A DNA stretch of 64,000 nt from Maylandia zebra (taxonomy: Eukaryota > Chordata > Actinopteri > Cichliformes > Cichlidae), in NCBI RefSeq assembly GCF_041146795.1, contig NC_135170.1, forward strand, positions 27,922,533 through 27,986,532, in the 5' to 3' direction. Under the pieces are notes generated by a model. The model had not been told where the DNA came from. It was given only the letters and a program-made list of their open reading frames with translations, and ran no database searches. Of this stretch, positions 15,001-27,395 are shown one piece after another. Numbering within the stretch: position 1 is the first letter of the stretch; each line of letters opens with the position of its first letter. Both the position numbers and the translations under genes were made by a program.

Positions 15001-15383
15001 GTTCTGCTATTTGTCCCAGGCAGGCATGTTTGCCATCTAGTCCTGTCAAATATAAATGTTTCTTGCATGACTTGTGAGGGAAATAGAATTGTAGCGCTCA
15101 CTTATTAGAATCCACTTCCTTTTTCACAGCTCGCTCCTCGCTTTCCTGAAGGAGCAAAGAAATCACCATAGCAACAGAGCCCGCTGTCCCATTCTGTGTA
15201 CCAACAGTCATCAGCAGAGACAGTAGCTCCTCCAAATATGGCGACTTCACCTCCATCAGCCCTTGTAGCACTGAAAAATATTAATAAGTAGTGTATTTAT
15301 CATAGGCTTTGGACCACCTTTATATTGTTTAAACACAATAAATGGGAGTATGGGAGTGATAGTTCCTAATTCAAGCTGCTGTT

Positions 15384-15438
<55 letters not shown>

Positions 15439-18400
15439 CCTAAACAATCCAGTGACTTCATTATTACCTTTGCCAACAAGTTCAGGTTCTGCATTACATT
15501 TCTCTCCAGTTTTCAGCATTGCTATGATGGCTCTCAGTGGAACTTCAGTATCTCTGCGATATGCCAACGCCTCAGCCAGGTGAAGGAAACCTGTACGTAC
15601 TGCAAAGCAGAGAAACACATTACTCGCAGTTTATAGAAAATGAATAAAGCAGCATCTGCAAAGAAATTACTGGCATACTCACCATCACTGAGCCTGTGCT
15701 TGTGAGAGTTCTGTCCAGCAAAAGATCTGAGCAGAGTCTTTAGTGGTCCTGCCTCTACAGTTGGGTTGTCTAACCAGATTAACATCTCAACAATGACTTT
15801 GAGAAACAGTGATGAGAAAGCAATGTCCTGGGAAACGAGACGCTGCAAAGAACATGCAGAAAGCAAAAGATGGGAATACTGTATTTAGAAGCTTTATAAA
15901 AATACATAGAAATATGAACTGACTCTGCTTGTGTATGTGTGTTCCACCTGATAGAGATGAAGCTGGCGCATAAGAGGGCAGGACAGAGAGTGACTCCGAT
16001 GCATTGATATTACTATTGGCCCTGCATGAGCAGAAGCGAGCAAGGCTGCAATGGCCTGCAGGAGTCGAAATGCCAAACCACCCTGCTGAATCTGGCCCTG
16101 CTTAGCTCGCATTAACTCTTTAGCTAAGGCCTGTTGGAGGGCCAGGGAGACCTGACTGGGAGGAGGGCCATGCCAGCGGGGGTCCACTTTCAAGGGGAAA
16201 ATCTATAAAGATTAAGAGAAAAAAAAAAGTAGGAGAAGTTACCCAACATCAGTCTCAAAAGAAATAAACTACTTTTTATTTGGATTTAAAACTCAAATAA
16301 ATAATAAAATTCAGCCCAAAGGAAATTGTAACTTGTCTACTAAGTGAGCTAATAGTTTAAATAATGCCAGAAAGAGTGGAGAAATAAATGGCCAGTACAT
16401 CCTACCTGAAGCAACATGCCAGTGAGATCATCGTCAGGCCCGACTACAGGAAGCTGAGTGGCTGCTCTCATCTTCACAGAGCTGTGAGGAGTTTCCACTG
16501 TAACTTTGGCCTTACTTGTTTCAGATGAATCTGCCGGGAACAGTGCAATAAGAACATTAAATAATGTTGAAAATGCAATAAATTCTGAGGTGTAACTTTG
16601 CAATCTACTTCAAATTAAAGCCCAGGGCCGTGTACTGTTAGAAATCAAAGCATAATATGTGGATAAACATTTAATCTATCCAGTGATTTTAATGTTTACT
16701 TAAATGTTTTCAGTGTTGGGGAGTAACGGAATACATGTACCGCCGTTACGTATTTAGAATACAAAATATGAGTAACTGTATTCCGTTACAGTTACCGTTT
16801 AAAAAGGTGGTATTCAGAATACAGTTACTTTGTTGAAATAAATGGAATACACTGGGGTACTTTCCTGTTTCATTTTGTCGCGGGTCAGGACTGTTTGGGT
16901 TTTGTTTGACAGCTACGATCTGTTGTTCCAGGCGGCAGCGTTACGGTTGCCATGGTTACAGGGCGACGCTCTCTCTCTCTGCGACTGTGTGTTTCCTGGG
17001 TGAGAGAGCGCCTTTTCGTTGTTGTTGTTGTTGTTGTGCTAAGCTAACAGGCAGAATGCTACAAGCATAGCTCTAAAGAATGTAGCATCATGTTCAGTGT
17101 AGTCCGTGCTGCTGGGAGAATGGACTGCCATATACGTTATGTGTCTGTGAGCGCTAGGAGGGAGAAAAAGGGGAGTGGAAAGGTACGAGCAGTCATCGAG
17201 CAAAAACGGGAGCTGGAAGCATGTAAATATAATAATAACCACCGCAGCCAAGAAGAGTGCCTGATGAGCCCAGTTGTAAGTAAGCTATTAAGACTCGACT
17301 GTACACTGTGTTCGTGTTTTCCTCCGAAAACAACAAGTTCCGTTGGAGCAGCCTTTCAACGCCTCTCTCTGTCTGTCGCAAGAAAAGTTGACCCACACAA
17401 CAAAGTAGAGCTATTTTTCGGCTACCAGCCGACAGGGACCCCGCCGTATTATGCTGGGCTTACACTGTGCGATTTTTTCAGTCGCGCGATTCAGCTCCTG
17501 CTCAAACTGTACGATTGACTCGCAGGGGTTAGAAGTTCATAGGTCACGATGCAGGGTCTCACACTATACGGCCCGATGCTCTGATGCGACCTGAGTGCTC
17601 ACACTGTGCGTCCATAAAAATGAAGGTTATAACAGAAATTCTGTCGCTCGCTCTCCCTCTCCATCTTTCACTCACACAGACACACCACCACCATCAACTT
17701 TGCTAAATTGCTAATGAAAAACATTGGTCAGGCAGCTGTGATTGAGCAGCAGTGTCGATCCAACTATTTTCACAGTTGTTGTGGTCGTGATAATTTTGTG
17801 AGGCCACATCGAAAGGGCTCGGATGGTTCTACAGGTTGTGCCTCCATCGCTTCTGTCCAGATCACACGCTGCACTGCCGTGCTACGCCGTCTTTTTCGCT
17901 GACATTTGTGTTTGCGCGTGCGCAGTGTGGCAAACTGCGGTGACACCCTCACGACCAAGCGATTGATGATCGGGAGCTGGTCGTGAGGTGTCAATCGCTT
18001 CTCGTTACCCCACGTATACTACACGATGCACGACGCACGATGAAGGCCAAAATCGGGCCGATCGCCAAAACGATCGCACGACTCAAAAATCGGCTCAAAA
18101 TGGGCCAAAAATCGCACAGTGTGAGCCCAGCATTAGTCAGAGGTCCCTTTACTACAGTTCGGAGTCGCGGACCTTCAGTAATAGTAATAAATCACACAGC
18201 AATAGTACATTCACGTTGTTGTAAAAAGCATGATAATATTGTAGCGGGTCAGGGCTGTTCGGGGTTCTGCTTGTACAGTTATGTTTTGTGTATGTTGCCA
18301 TGGTGACGGGTGACGCCCTCTCGCTGCGACGGTGTGTCCTTTCGGGGTCAGAGGGCGCCCTATGTGTGTTGTGGTTGCCGCGCTGAGCAGTTAGCTAGTG

Positions 18401-21400
18401 GCAGTGTGTTCTTCTGCAAATGTAATAAACGGCTGTGCTCCCTGGCTAGCTCACGGGAAGCAAGACCAAACGATACCTCCGTCTCCTCCTTGTCTGAACT
18501 CGCCACAATATATTAAGTAATCCAAAGTATTCAGAATACGTTACTGTCATTGAGTAACGTAACGGAATAGGTTACAGAATACATTTTGGGGCATGTATTC
18601 TGTATTCTGTAATGGAATACATTTTAAAAGTAACCTTCCCAACACTGAATGTTTTACAGGATAAAGACACTGACCTCTGTGTGGAGGAAGAGAGGAACTG
18701 AGTAAAGAATGGAAAGTATGCCCCCCAGTGGCCCCTCGCTCATGCTGCACTTCAACCAAATGGGCCATGTAGTCTGTGACAGAGGATATACACAGTAAGA
18801 TCAATGTTAAACAATTTTAAAAAATCCCCCAAAAAGTAAAAAAACAAAAACAAAAAAACAGGTAGAACACAGAAGAAAAGAAAATCTTACGCTTGTCCAT
18901 GATGTTTTGCTCTAAAGCCTGTGGATCATGGGACACAGCCTGATCCAAGTACTGCAAAAGTTTACTCATACTGGAGACTGGAATCCCAAAAGATTGAACA
19001 AAAAGCAGCAGCTGCTGAGCCTCGAGGTCTTGTAAAGCTGATAAAAGGGTACACACACATTCATTAAAAAGTAAAAAATGAATTATTTGATGAAAAACAA
19101 AGATTTTTATCCACATGACAAGTTGTACCTGCATCGACCAGTCGTGAGACCTCAGAACGAATCATCCTCAATTTCAACCAATCGGGAAGCAGCAGGGCTT
19201 CCTCTGAGGTGTCAACCAGGAAGGCAGTGGGTAGAGGTTTCTTGTCAGGAAACCAAATGTCCAAAAGCATGTGGAAATCACTCTCTCCTGTAATGATACA
19301 CAGTGCTAAACTTGTTCTTACAGCCCTTTAGCAGTGCTGACAATGTACTTTAAAGCAAACAGGGCTACCTTTGGGTGGTCCCAGAGTTAGCAAGATAACA
19401 ATAGCATGGACTACAAGAATGTGCATTGTAGCAGTCTCCCCTGTAGTCCAGCGTAGAAACACCTGGTCTTGAGATTCTGACTGTAAAACACAAAATAAAG
19501 CATGAAGTTACAAAATAAATGCATCTTTCCCTGGTGTATGTCCCCAGTTTAAGAACAGAAATTACTCTTCGATTTAGAATGACTCTCAGGTGGAAGTTCA
19601 ATATTTTCTGTACTTGGCTATTCAGTACTAGAATTTTTTTTTCTTTAACTCAAAACTGTTCAATGAAAACAGAAAAATTATTAGTTTACAAGGCCTAAAA
19701 TCTTAACATTTATTTAAAAGAGGAGCTATTTTAAAAATTTCTGTTAACTTTCTTATCACTTAACTAGACTAGCTTTGCTAGGTTTAAAATAACCCTTATT
19801 TATCTTAAACGCAGCATTGGGCAGTTTTATCTCCCTTTAAGACCACCCTCCCTTAAAGAAGGAGGGTGGAGTCTAAAGCCTGAGCTTTTGGATCACAGGG
19901 ATTACTTTTAGACAATTATTTGAAATCTTTAATAGAGAATCCAACATTGTAACAGTAGTTATATGACTAAAAATGAGGAAAAGTTTAAATTGCTGTGGGC
20001 TAGTGAGAAGATCAAGAGAGCAGCATTCATCGCCAGTGCTCACCCAGCTGTAAAGATCCTCGCCCTCCTTGGTCTTCCTCATCCTCTTAATATACGTAGA
20101 GAAGATGGAGAGGAAAGCATAGAGCACAGCATCAGACTCAGGTCTGCTGGAGTGTTTGGAAAAGAGGTTGTTCATGATGGTTGAACGCTCGACGATGAGC
20201 CGGGCAATGTCCTGCAGAGAGCAAAAGGGAGACCAGACCCATGTCAGCGCTGCTCATTGACAAAAAGAACGGTTTAAAATAAAGTGGCATGTGGAAACTC
20301 AAGCAACTCGCTGTGATTACCAAAGCCAGGTCATTATGAGAAGCCTGCTCCTCCACTGGTGCATGCTGGGATAGATAGATGAGATAGGCACTGATCGTCT
20401 GTGGATCTGTCTCCATGTGAATGGCCTTTAGAAAGTTAACAGACATCAAAACTCTTATTAATCTTCATTAAAGTTTTACACTTATTTCCAGTCCACTGTT
20501 GAGAAAAACTGACCTGCTGCAGGGCAGTGGATGTCATGCCCCTGACACTGTCAAACAAAGGGAGCTTGGGGAGGTCCTGTAGCAGCCACTGGTAACCTGG
20601 CAAGAGCTCAGCATCTGCAGAGTCTTCTTCCATGGGCTGGTCTCGCTCCTCCCCATCTTTCAGGCCTCCTTCAGTCAGCACCAAAGACAAACCCTGCACA
20701 CAAATATGCAATGTATATTTTAAATAATGATTTACGTACAACACAACACCATGAAACATTTTTTATCCTTTCAGGACGGTACCTTCATGGCTAAGACTCT
20801 TGATGCCACTTGAGAAGAGCTGAGACGGCGCAGGAAGTAATCCAGTACTTCACATGTTGTCTGCTCATCAGCCTTGGGACCTAACAAAAGATCCTGGAGG
20901 CGCCCAAGTAATTGCCTCTGCTTTTGTTGTCTCTGACAGGAATAAAGATTAGAAATCATAGGATTAGTCATTAAGTCTTATTTTGTACCCAGATGCAAAT
21001 TTCTATTATCAAGCACATGTATACATTTTGTATGGAGGGTATGAATTTGGGATGAAGCCGTGTAATTAAGAAATAATGTTAAACTAATTAAAATACTTGT
21101 CTCTTCTTGGCTTTCTGCTCTTTGCTTTCTCCTTCTTCATCATCGTCTATGAGCAAGCTGTCATCTGCAGCATCGTGAAGAAGGAATTCACACAGGCATT
21201 GCACTGGGAGCACATCCAAGGATCCCTCACTGGACTGGACCAAATCAGCCAACCATGGCATGGACTGAGAAGAAGCCTGTAAGGGATTGAAAATATACAT
21301 TTTAACACTGACATTACAACAGCAACACAATTTATATTTTCTTCCAAGTCAGTCCCATTCAACCAATCAGTCTGGATGTGAGAGGTAGGGTACACCCAGA

Positions 21401-24400
21401 ACAGTTTGCAGGGGTTACACAAAGAGAGAGACAACCACTCACACTAACAACTTAGAAACACCAAGTAAAGTACAAGTACATGCACTTCTGGGGAGAATCC
21501 ACACAGGTACAGGGATAAATATGTAAACTCTACTCAGAAAGGCCAAAGACAGCAAGAGGATTTGAACCCAGAAGCAATGGTACTAACAACAACTCAACCA
21601 TGCTAAAGCTTACAGCACTCATGTGGTTTCCCATTCAAATACAAACCAGGTCAAACCCTGCTTAGCTCTTGAGATCAGATGAGAATCGGGCACACTCAGG
21701 GTGGTACAGCCTAAGCCCCAAGCCAAGCTAATATAGCTAATATGCACATCATATGTTTGTTGAGGCATAATCTAATCTTTTATATCTAATATAATTATAA
21801 TCTAATATTACATGTTCTTGGAAACATTAGATAAGTACTGAAGTCAATATAATACAACAATGACCAGGTCATTTTGGACATTTTAAAACGATATGTTCCA
21901 TGTAATGCCTTGAATTTGGTCATTGTTTGGCAATTACTGAAGATGAGTTTGAAAAAAATTTCAGTCGCAACAGACAAAACTCACTGATTAATAACATAAA
22001 CTACTGCTCTTTTTCAGTACTGTGGCTGAACTGTCGGGACTACAACAAAAAAACTGAAAAGGGGGAAAAAAACGGGTTATTTTATGGAGATGGGGGGGGG
22101 GATGCAGAGTTTGGGAGAGTTATTGAAATGGTCATTACCTGTCTCTGGATGATGTTGAGAAGAAAGTCGGGGTTGCGACTGCGGCAAAGGAGGTGACCGA
22201 GACGCAGAGACTGGTTGAGACTTTTAACCTGCTCCTGGACCTGAGGGGGAGGTCTACGAGGAGGTCCCCTAAACACAAACACCAGCTATGATTCTGACCA
22301 GCAAATATAAGCTAAGATTATTTGTTATGACTTCATTCACATTGTGATGCAAAGATATTAAGCTTATATAATTTTTTTCAGTAAAATAGGGGATTTCAAA
22401 TGTCCTAATATATGAGCAAAAATGTTTCATTCTAGTATGGGTGTCCACTCTCAAATAACTGTCTTGGTATCTTACTGTGGGTCCAGACTGGTAAGCTGAG
22501 ACAAGAGCAAGCTGTTGCTCTCCGTGATGGTCTGTTTGGTTGAAGCTGCAGCCAAGTGGCTCTCAAAGGCTAAAATCTCTTGTTTCTCTCTCTGGGAGAT
22601 CTGTAACTCTCTGTTGATCATCTCTGTTTTTGTGTCCTCATCCGCAATGGTACAAGGAGGGTATGTATAGTTACTATAAAACCACAGAGACAAAAGTGTT
22701 AGCCAATCAGAATTATTACATTTAAATAATTTAACTGTTACTGATAACCTTTACTTACTTTGTCATAACCATCTCCATAAGCATTTTTAGGGTGGGATAT
22801 CCATCCCAGGCAGCCAAACCTAAAAGAAAAAAAGATATCAGACACCATATCTGTCAACAGATACCTATAACAATTTATCTTATATGAAGATGTATGTAAA
22901 TATGACTGCTGTACCTATCTTCTGAGGGTTAAATGCAGCCACAACCAGCAACAATAGCCATGCCTTCCAATAGAGTGTGGATATTGCCAAATTTGGTGGT
23001 TGGTACCTTAAACAAGAGTAGTCATTTGTTACTTAAGTCTGTAAACAGTATGACCTATATGTGTTCTTAAAAGCCATTAAGGATAAGTGACATACCCAGC
23101 AGGCAGTTGAATGTTCTCTGGGTGGTGGTATGTACACAGATTCAGAACAGCATCAATGAGCTGGATCCTCTCCACTCTCAGGACCTCGAGATCTGCTTAA
23201 CAAGAAACAGGCAGACAACTCAGCAGCACGCATCGTGCCAAGAAAACTATAACAATGAAAATAGTCTTTCCTTTGTTCCTAACATTACTTAGCAGACGTA
23301 AAAAACATAAAAGTTGCCCCTTGAAATATTTATGGCAGCTCATTAAAGAGAGGCACAAGTGTTTAACAAATCTACAAACATTCGACTAGAGTTTATCATA
23401 AATAACTTTAACAGCAGTCATAAACATTTACAACCAAAATGGATCTTCCACAAACCATCTGACTGAACTCCGGCAGCTCTCTTAACCAGGTGATCAGCAA
23501 GCTCCATTGCGTCTGCCGGGCCCAGAGGCAAATCACGTGACAGCCCGATCACCAGAATACGCATCAGAGTGTCCTCCAAAAGAGGAACTTCAGAACAAAG
23601 GCGAAGGAAGAAACTGAGGAATGAAAAGAAAAGGTCCATAAAGTTACAGAAGCTAAAAAAAATTAAGAAATAACAAAAAGCAAATTATGTGCAACTATTT
23701 CAGGGTTGCTCACTTTCTGTCGCTCTCCGGAGGCCAGTTGTCCCACTTGTAATATGTCTCAGGCTGCTCTGTGAAAAGCACTTTGTGAAGGCTGCAGACA
23801 TGAAGCAGATAAATGATTTATAAAGCAGCAAAAATATTTCCACGTGGACAATCGACACATCTGCTACGGATACTGACCAGTGAACGTAGTCTTTTGCACC
23901 AAGTTTGCTGATGGTAGGAACAACAGTGTGAAGCCACCACACAGCATCTCTCTGGATGGCAGCAATCTGATTCTGAAAGGACCTCAGGACCTCAAGATCT
24001 GAAACAAACCAGACACATGTTTAACCCAAGCCAAGTCGAGCTACTTTAAATACAGCAGAAGGACAAATAGACAGAACGCACTCTTCTTCTCTCCTTTGTC
24101 CCATGCAATGCCTGCTTCCTTGACCTGAGCGGTGATGCCCAACATCATAGAAACAGTGAGTAAATCTGTCACCTGGATGACAAATCGCTCCTATGGGAGA
24201 AATAACCAAGTTTAAATGCATGAACGAAACAGCTTCAACAAAGTAGGCCTGCTGAATTTTCATATCCACTGACTTTAAACTCCATGTCAACATAGCTGGC
24301 CTCTTTTCTCTCCTGCATCAAACCAAAGCAAAAGGACTGAAAGTTGATCTCATGCTTAGTCTGTTTGATGATTTCTCTGAGCAAAGCTCTTGAGGCACGA

Positions 24401-26936
24401 AGGTAATCATCTTTATTGGTTAACAGGTCCTGGAACACCATTGCCAAGAACTGCCGAGACAAAGATAAAATTAAATGCAGAGTTTATTAAAAAATAATTT
24501 CATTTCTGTTGAAATTTTTCCAAACGATCTAGTTTTACCTTTGGAGCTTGCTCTGGGCTGTGCTGCAGCACTGTATGGAGGACTTGCATGTTGTTGGGAT
24601 TCCGGGCATTGGACAGCTCATTAAAGATGACGAGCTTCACCATAGTTCCCAGGTTGTCTCTGTGTGCATTTAGTAGCTCCCTGCAAAGATATACCCAAAG
24701 CTCCGGTTAGTGCGAATTACTGACTGTGATGACAAAATAGATGTGTGACAATAAGAACAACTTTACAGACCTGACACACAGCATGTAATGATTAAGAAGA
24801 ACTTTGGGTTTGAGTCGGATCTTGATCAGGTTGGAGATAACCTCCATGTCATCTGCTCCGTGGGTGTTGCAGTTCATGCACAAAGACATCAGGAGGTCCT
24901 GAGCTGGGCGAGTCAACTGCAACCACAGAAAAACGTAAGCTAATGCTTAGTCGCCTACTTTTAATGTATTGCAATAGCTGTATCTTTAGAGGCCACATTT
25001 CACCTTTTATTTACACAAATCCTGCAACATATTATTAGTACAACTATATAACACTATGGATTTATTTAACACAGCTGTCAGTATCAAGGGTTTCACCTTT
25101 GGGTTCTGGAGCCACATCTCCAGCCTTTGCACCGCCATGAGTCTTGCCTCTTTGTAGCCACATGTGGCTGTGAGCAGACGCAACAGATTTCGGGACACAT
25201 TGTCCATCGGCTGCCTGCGGTTCAACTGATCCCTGAGGACATCAAGCACATAGTCCTCCACACTCTCTGCAAGTTCGTCATACCTACAGGTTTCCAGTGA
25301 ATAAGAACAATAAACACAAAATGATCAAGGAGCTCAGTGCATTGTTTCAATCATTTTTCATTGTTCAATTGTGAAAATTTAACCGCGTTACCTATATATG
25401 CTGTAAATCTGAACACACAGACTGTACGCTATGGCCGTCACATTTATGTTGGTAGCTTTCATACCTTGGCATAACCTGCCCTTCATCCTCAGGGCTGAGT
25501 TTCTCCTCAGCTATCAGCAACTCAGTCTGGCTGTCATCCTCATCTGGGGTTGATGGATGAGGGCTGCTACCTAAAGATCAAAAGCAGCATGACCAATCAG
25601 CACTTGTTTCTGACATCAGTAGTCCTGACTTACAGAAACCTGAATGTACCATACCTGCACTCAGATCTCCAGCAGAGCGGCCCGTATCAGCCTGGAGCAG
25701 CATACTCTTTGGGGGCATTTTTGTTCCAAAAGCAGTCTGAATGTTGTCAACAAAATTCTTACAGTGAGAGCTGTCCACCCAGATTCTTTCACCCAGAGAG
25801 TCCTCAATGTAAACCTGAAAGTATATGTCAGAAGGACAAATTATAAGAAGAGCTCATGCATGACAGAAATGTGTTTGAATTTTGTGGGTGTTCTCACTTT
25901 GACAAATATCTCTGGCCAGTTCTCATCCTCCTCGTATGCTGCCATCAGCAGATTGCATGCCAGAACAGAGACCAGGCTGTTGCCTTTTGCTTTAAAGTTG
26001 ATAGAAGCATCCCTACGCAGGAGGCTGCACAAGGCCTAGTGACACAAGTGTAACACATGGAAAGTAACAAAGATTTTGTCAAATCAGTGAGGTTCACTTG
26101 GCGAAATATTGCAATGCTGATATACATTATTCATCTGTGTATATGTACTGAAGAATAACTGTGTTAAAATAATTACCTCAATAATTCCCTCAGTTGCAAA
26201 AACATTGGGCTTGATTTTGGCCAGAAACATGAGGCTAAGGTAAAGTGTGATGTCGGGCTTGGCTCTGTTCATCTTGAGCTGTTTCACTGCTCCACACAGC
26301 AATCCCTCAATGCGATCGTCATTTCCTTCTGATTCAGCAGCTTCAATCTCGTCCAACAGCACTGCTGGAGAAACTGCCACAGAGAAACATATTTTTTTAC
26401 TTTCCTTGTCAGTTGTCACCTGAAGATTTTCTGACATTCCTATCTCAAATTTTACAACACTTCAGAAATGCACAGGCTTCAAAGTTACCTTCAATAGGTA
26501 CTACTGATGGCTCCTTTATTGAGGGCGATATAGCCCTCTTGTCCACTGCAGCAACATCAGCGAGACGTCCAAGGGCACTGACAGGAGGGGTGGTGGATAG
26601 TTTGGGCCGCTTAGTTAGGTTGGCTAGCCCTGATGAGGATGGCAGAGTGGAGGAAGTCTCTCTCTTGCGGTCAGCAGGTAAATTTGTAGAGGTTGCCTTC
26701 AGGAGGACAGCAGGGGCTTTTGGCTCTCCTCCCTGGCTCTTAGAGCCCAGAGCAATAAAATCTCCTGTAGGGGGATGGCCTGCAAAAATGCAGATGTTAC
26801 AATTTTAGTTTCTCGTGCCTAGGTGCTATTCAACATGGAACACACAGCTAAGATTGGATTTGGTTGCACAAGTAGTCCGACCTGATGGTTTCGCTGCACT
26901 GGGGCGCCTAAGAGTTGTAGGCTTTGGACGATTCAT
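9060..26936 (-). CDS. ints1: Integrator complex subunit 1, complete, 47 coding exons
   Basis: Largest subunit of Integrator, the nuclear complex that cleaves U snRNA and other nascent RNA polymerase II transcripts; INTS1 is a helical-repeat scaffold (family knowledge). Splicing all exons gives 6,561 nt and 2,186 aa by my count, against about 2,190 aa in human. The start at 26936 gives MNRPKPTTLRRPSAAKPSG, the expected vertebrate N-terminus; the C-terminus is SMKVLHMEATT followed by TAA at 9060-9062. Recognisable segments in order include KRPKLSTTPPVSALGRLA, ELADHLVKRAAG, LLPDWLKLRMIRSEVSRLV, FLWACSHIPRIWQGRDQ and LPTFMYCMGSGNF. An acidic-then-basic linker (DDDEEGESKEQKAKKRQ, about residues 920-950) interrupts the helical repeats. 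No frameshift or internal stop was found, and all introns are GT-AG. The N-terminal 150 residues are low-complexity and probably disordered. mafk lies upstream in the opposite orientation. Confidence 0.97.
12191..13655. other. Long ints1 intron without recognisable elements
   Basis: Intron 37, about 1.47 kb, is one of the longest ints1 introns that is not explained by a transposon I can see. I found no ORF, terminal inverted repeat or RNA-like fold in it by eye. Confidence 0.5.
15385..15438. repeat. (CTAT)n microsatellite in ints1 intron 32
   Basis: About 13.5 perfect tandem CTAT units. It ends only 29 bp before the coding exon that starts at 15468, i.e. just past that exon's donor site. It is probably length-variable between individuals. 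Confidence 0.97.
16876..17060 (+). repeat. Diverged LTR-like direct repeat, partner of 18240-18507
   Basis: Shares the order gcgggtcagg-ctgtt, gttgccatggt-ac, gacgc-ctctc and ctgcga with the LTR-like segment at 18240, in direct orientation. The 3' boundary cannot be fixed because similarity fades after about 17060. Confidence 0.45.
17452..18132. mobile_element. PIF/Harbinger-like MITE nested in the hAT element
   Basis: Terminal inverted repeats of about 26 bp: TGCTGGGCTTACACTGTGCG at the left, and its inverse with one mismatch (TGCTGGGCTCACACTGTGCG) at the right. They are flanked by a TTA trinucleotide (17449-17451 and 18133-18135), the 3-bp duplication expected of PIF/Harbinger. The element is 681 bp with no transposase ORF. 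The superfamily call rests on TSD length and sequence; ISL2EU or another TIR group is not excluded. Confidence 0.7.
18240..18507 (+). mobile_element. Probable solo LTR inside the hAT element
   Basis: A 268-bp segment beginning TGTAGCGGGTCAGG and ending CGCCACA (TG...CA) is flanked by ATAT on both sides (18236-18239 and 18508-18511). An internal AATAAA (gtaataaacggctg) is where an LTR poly(A) signal would sit. A related, more diverged segment begins TGTCGCGGGTCAGG at 16876. No gag, pol or primer-binding site is visible next to it. It could instead be the 3' LTR of a tiny non-autonomous element whose 5' LTR is the 16876 copy. Confidence 0.5.
21350..21604 (-). mobile_element. Degenerate tRNA-derived SINE attached to 5S-like head
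   Basis: On the minus strand: a tRNA-like B box (GGTTCAAATCC, about 21558-21568) preceded by GTTAGTACCATTGC, which resembles the A-to-B spacer of common teleost SINEs. It is followed by GGCCTTTCTGAGTAGAGTTT and later GTGAGTGGTTGTCTCTCTC and GGGTGTACCCTACCTCTC, the conserved body of those SINEs. The copy is diverged and shortened. Confidence 0.65.
21605..21716 (-). pseudogene. 5S rRNA-like sequence (SINE head or pseudogene)
   Basis: Read on the minus strand this is 5S rRNA-like over about 112 nt: GTACCACCCTGAG, GCCCGATTCTCATCTGATCT, GAGCTAAGCAGGG and the end AGTGCTGTAAGCTTT. Several substitutions and small indels, and no T-run terminator, make it unlikely to be a working 5S gene. It directly adjoins tRNA-SINE sequence (21350-21604), which suggests a composite SINE. 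It lies in ints1 intron 19. Confidence 0.8.
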
Positions 26937-27395
26937 ATTTACTGGTAGGCACAATTACAATCAAAGTAGAGCGGGAGACATGTATGTGTCATATGTGTAG
27001 CCTGTGTAAAACAAAACAATAAATAAACATGAGGTTAGTAACAACAGAAAAGTTAAAAACCAGTAATAAATAGCAGTTTAAATCGCTCTAAATCTCTACA
27101 GCTAGTAAATCAAAGCATAAGAAGACTAGCAAGAAGGATGCGTTCAATGCCGCTTAGCACTATAAAGGTTATTAATTACATGTTTACAACACACAAGACA
27201 AAAAATGCTAGGCTAACAACGAAAACTATGGCTAGTATGACTACTAGCACGACGTTAAACGTTAACACTGACAACTAACAGGCGTTAGGTTTCATTTAAT
27301 TTAAATCAACCGTAATTCGTTTAATTAATATGCTCAATAAAAGTCATACTGATATGATACCTGGACGATATACTTCACACAAAAAAGTCATTCAC

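Larger units (their letters stand above)
16711..18647. mobile_element. Non-autonomous hAT-type transposon with nested insertions
   Basis: The ends are CAGTGTTGGGgAGTAAC at 16711 and the inverted CTTCCCAACACTG ending at 18647. They are flanked by a perfect 8-bp duplication, AATGTTTT (16703-16710 and 18648-18655), the hallmark of hAT transposition. Sub-terminal sequence is rich in repeated gaatac/gttac words on both sides. There is no transposase ORF, so movement would need an autonomous hAT elsewhere. The element occupies nearly all of the ints1 intron between exons 28 and 29 and contains a Harbinger-like MITE and an LTR. Confidence 0.85.
9060..26936 (-). other. ints1: ints1 exon map (coding parts)
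   Basis: Coding exons 1 to 47, in transcript order: 26882-26936, 26489-26779, 26177-26373, 25898-26035, 25655-25814, 25465-25570, 25097-25283, 24771-24916, 24539-24680, 24274-24450, 24082-24190, 23878-23998, 23714-23791, 23456-23613, 23096-23192, 22915-23006, 22759-22819, 22476-22673, 22139-22268, 21097-21276, 20783-20932, 20514-20693, 20321-20425, 20044-20211, 19369-19480, 19129-19287, 18891-19037, 18675-18773, 16406-16530, 15948-16202, 15683-15842, 15468-15599, 15102-15270, 14413-14539, 14192-14307, 14000-14087, 13656-13906, 12061-12190, 11430-11563, 11108-11300, 10859-10983, 10649-10758, 10322-10435, 10146-10216, 9965-10056, 9652-9761, 9060-9175. Each boundary was placed on GT/AG and checked against codon phase; the phases are consistent throughout. 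Single boundaries could still shift by a few bases where alternative sites exist. Confidence 0.85.

Noticed and set aside
17090..17518. 142-codon plus-strand ORF in the hAT element
   Set aside because: It crosses the left boundary of the nested MITE at 17452, so it is a composite of two insertions and not a gene.
21605..21716. Functional 5S rRNA gene
   Set aside because: Substitutions in conserved helices, no T-run terminator, a single copy and direct attachment to SINE sequence.
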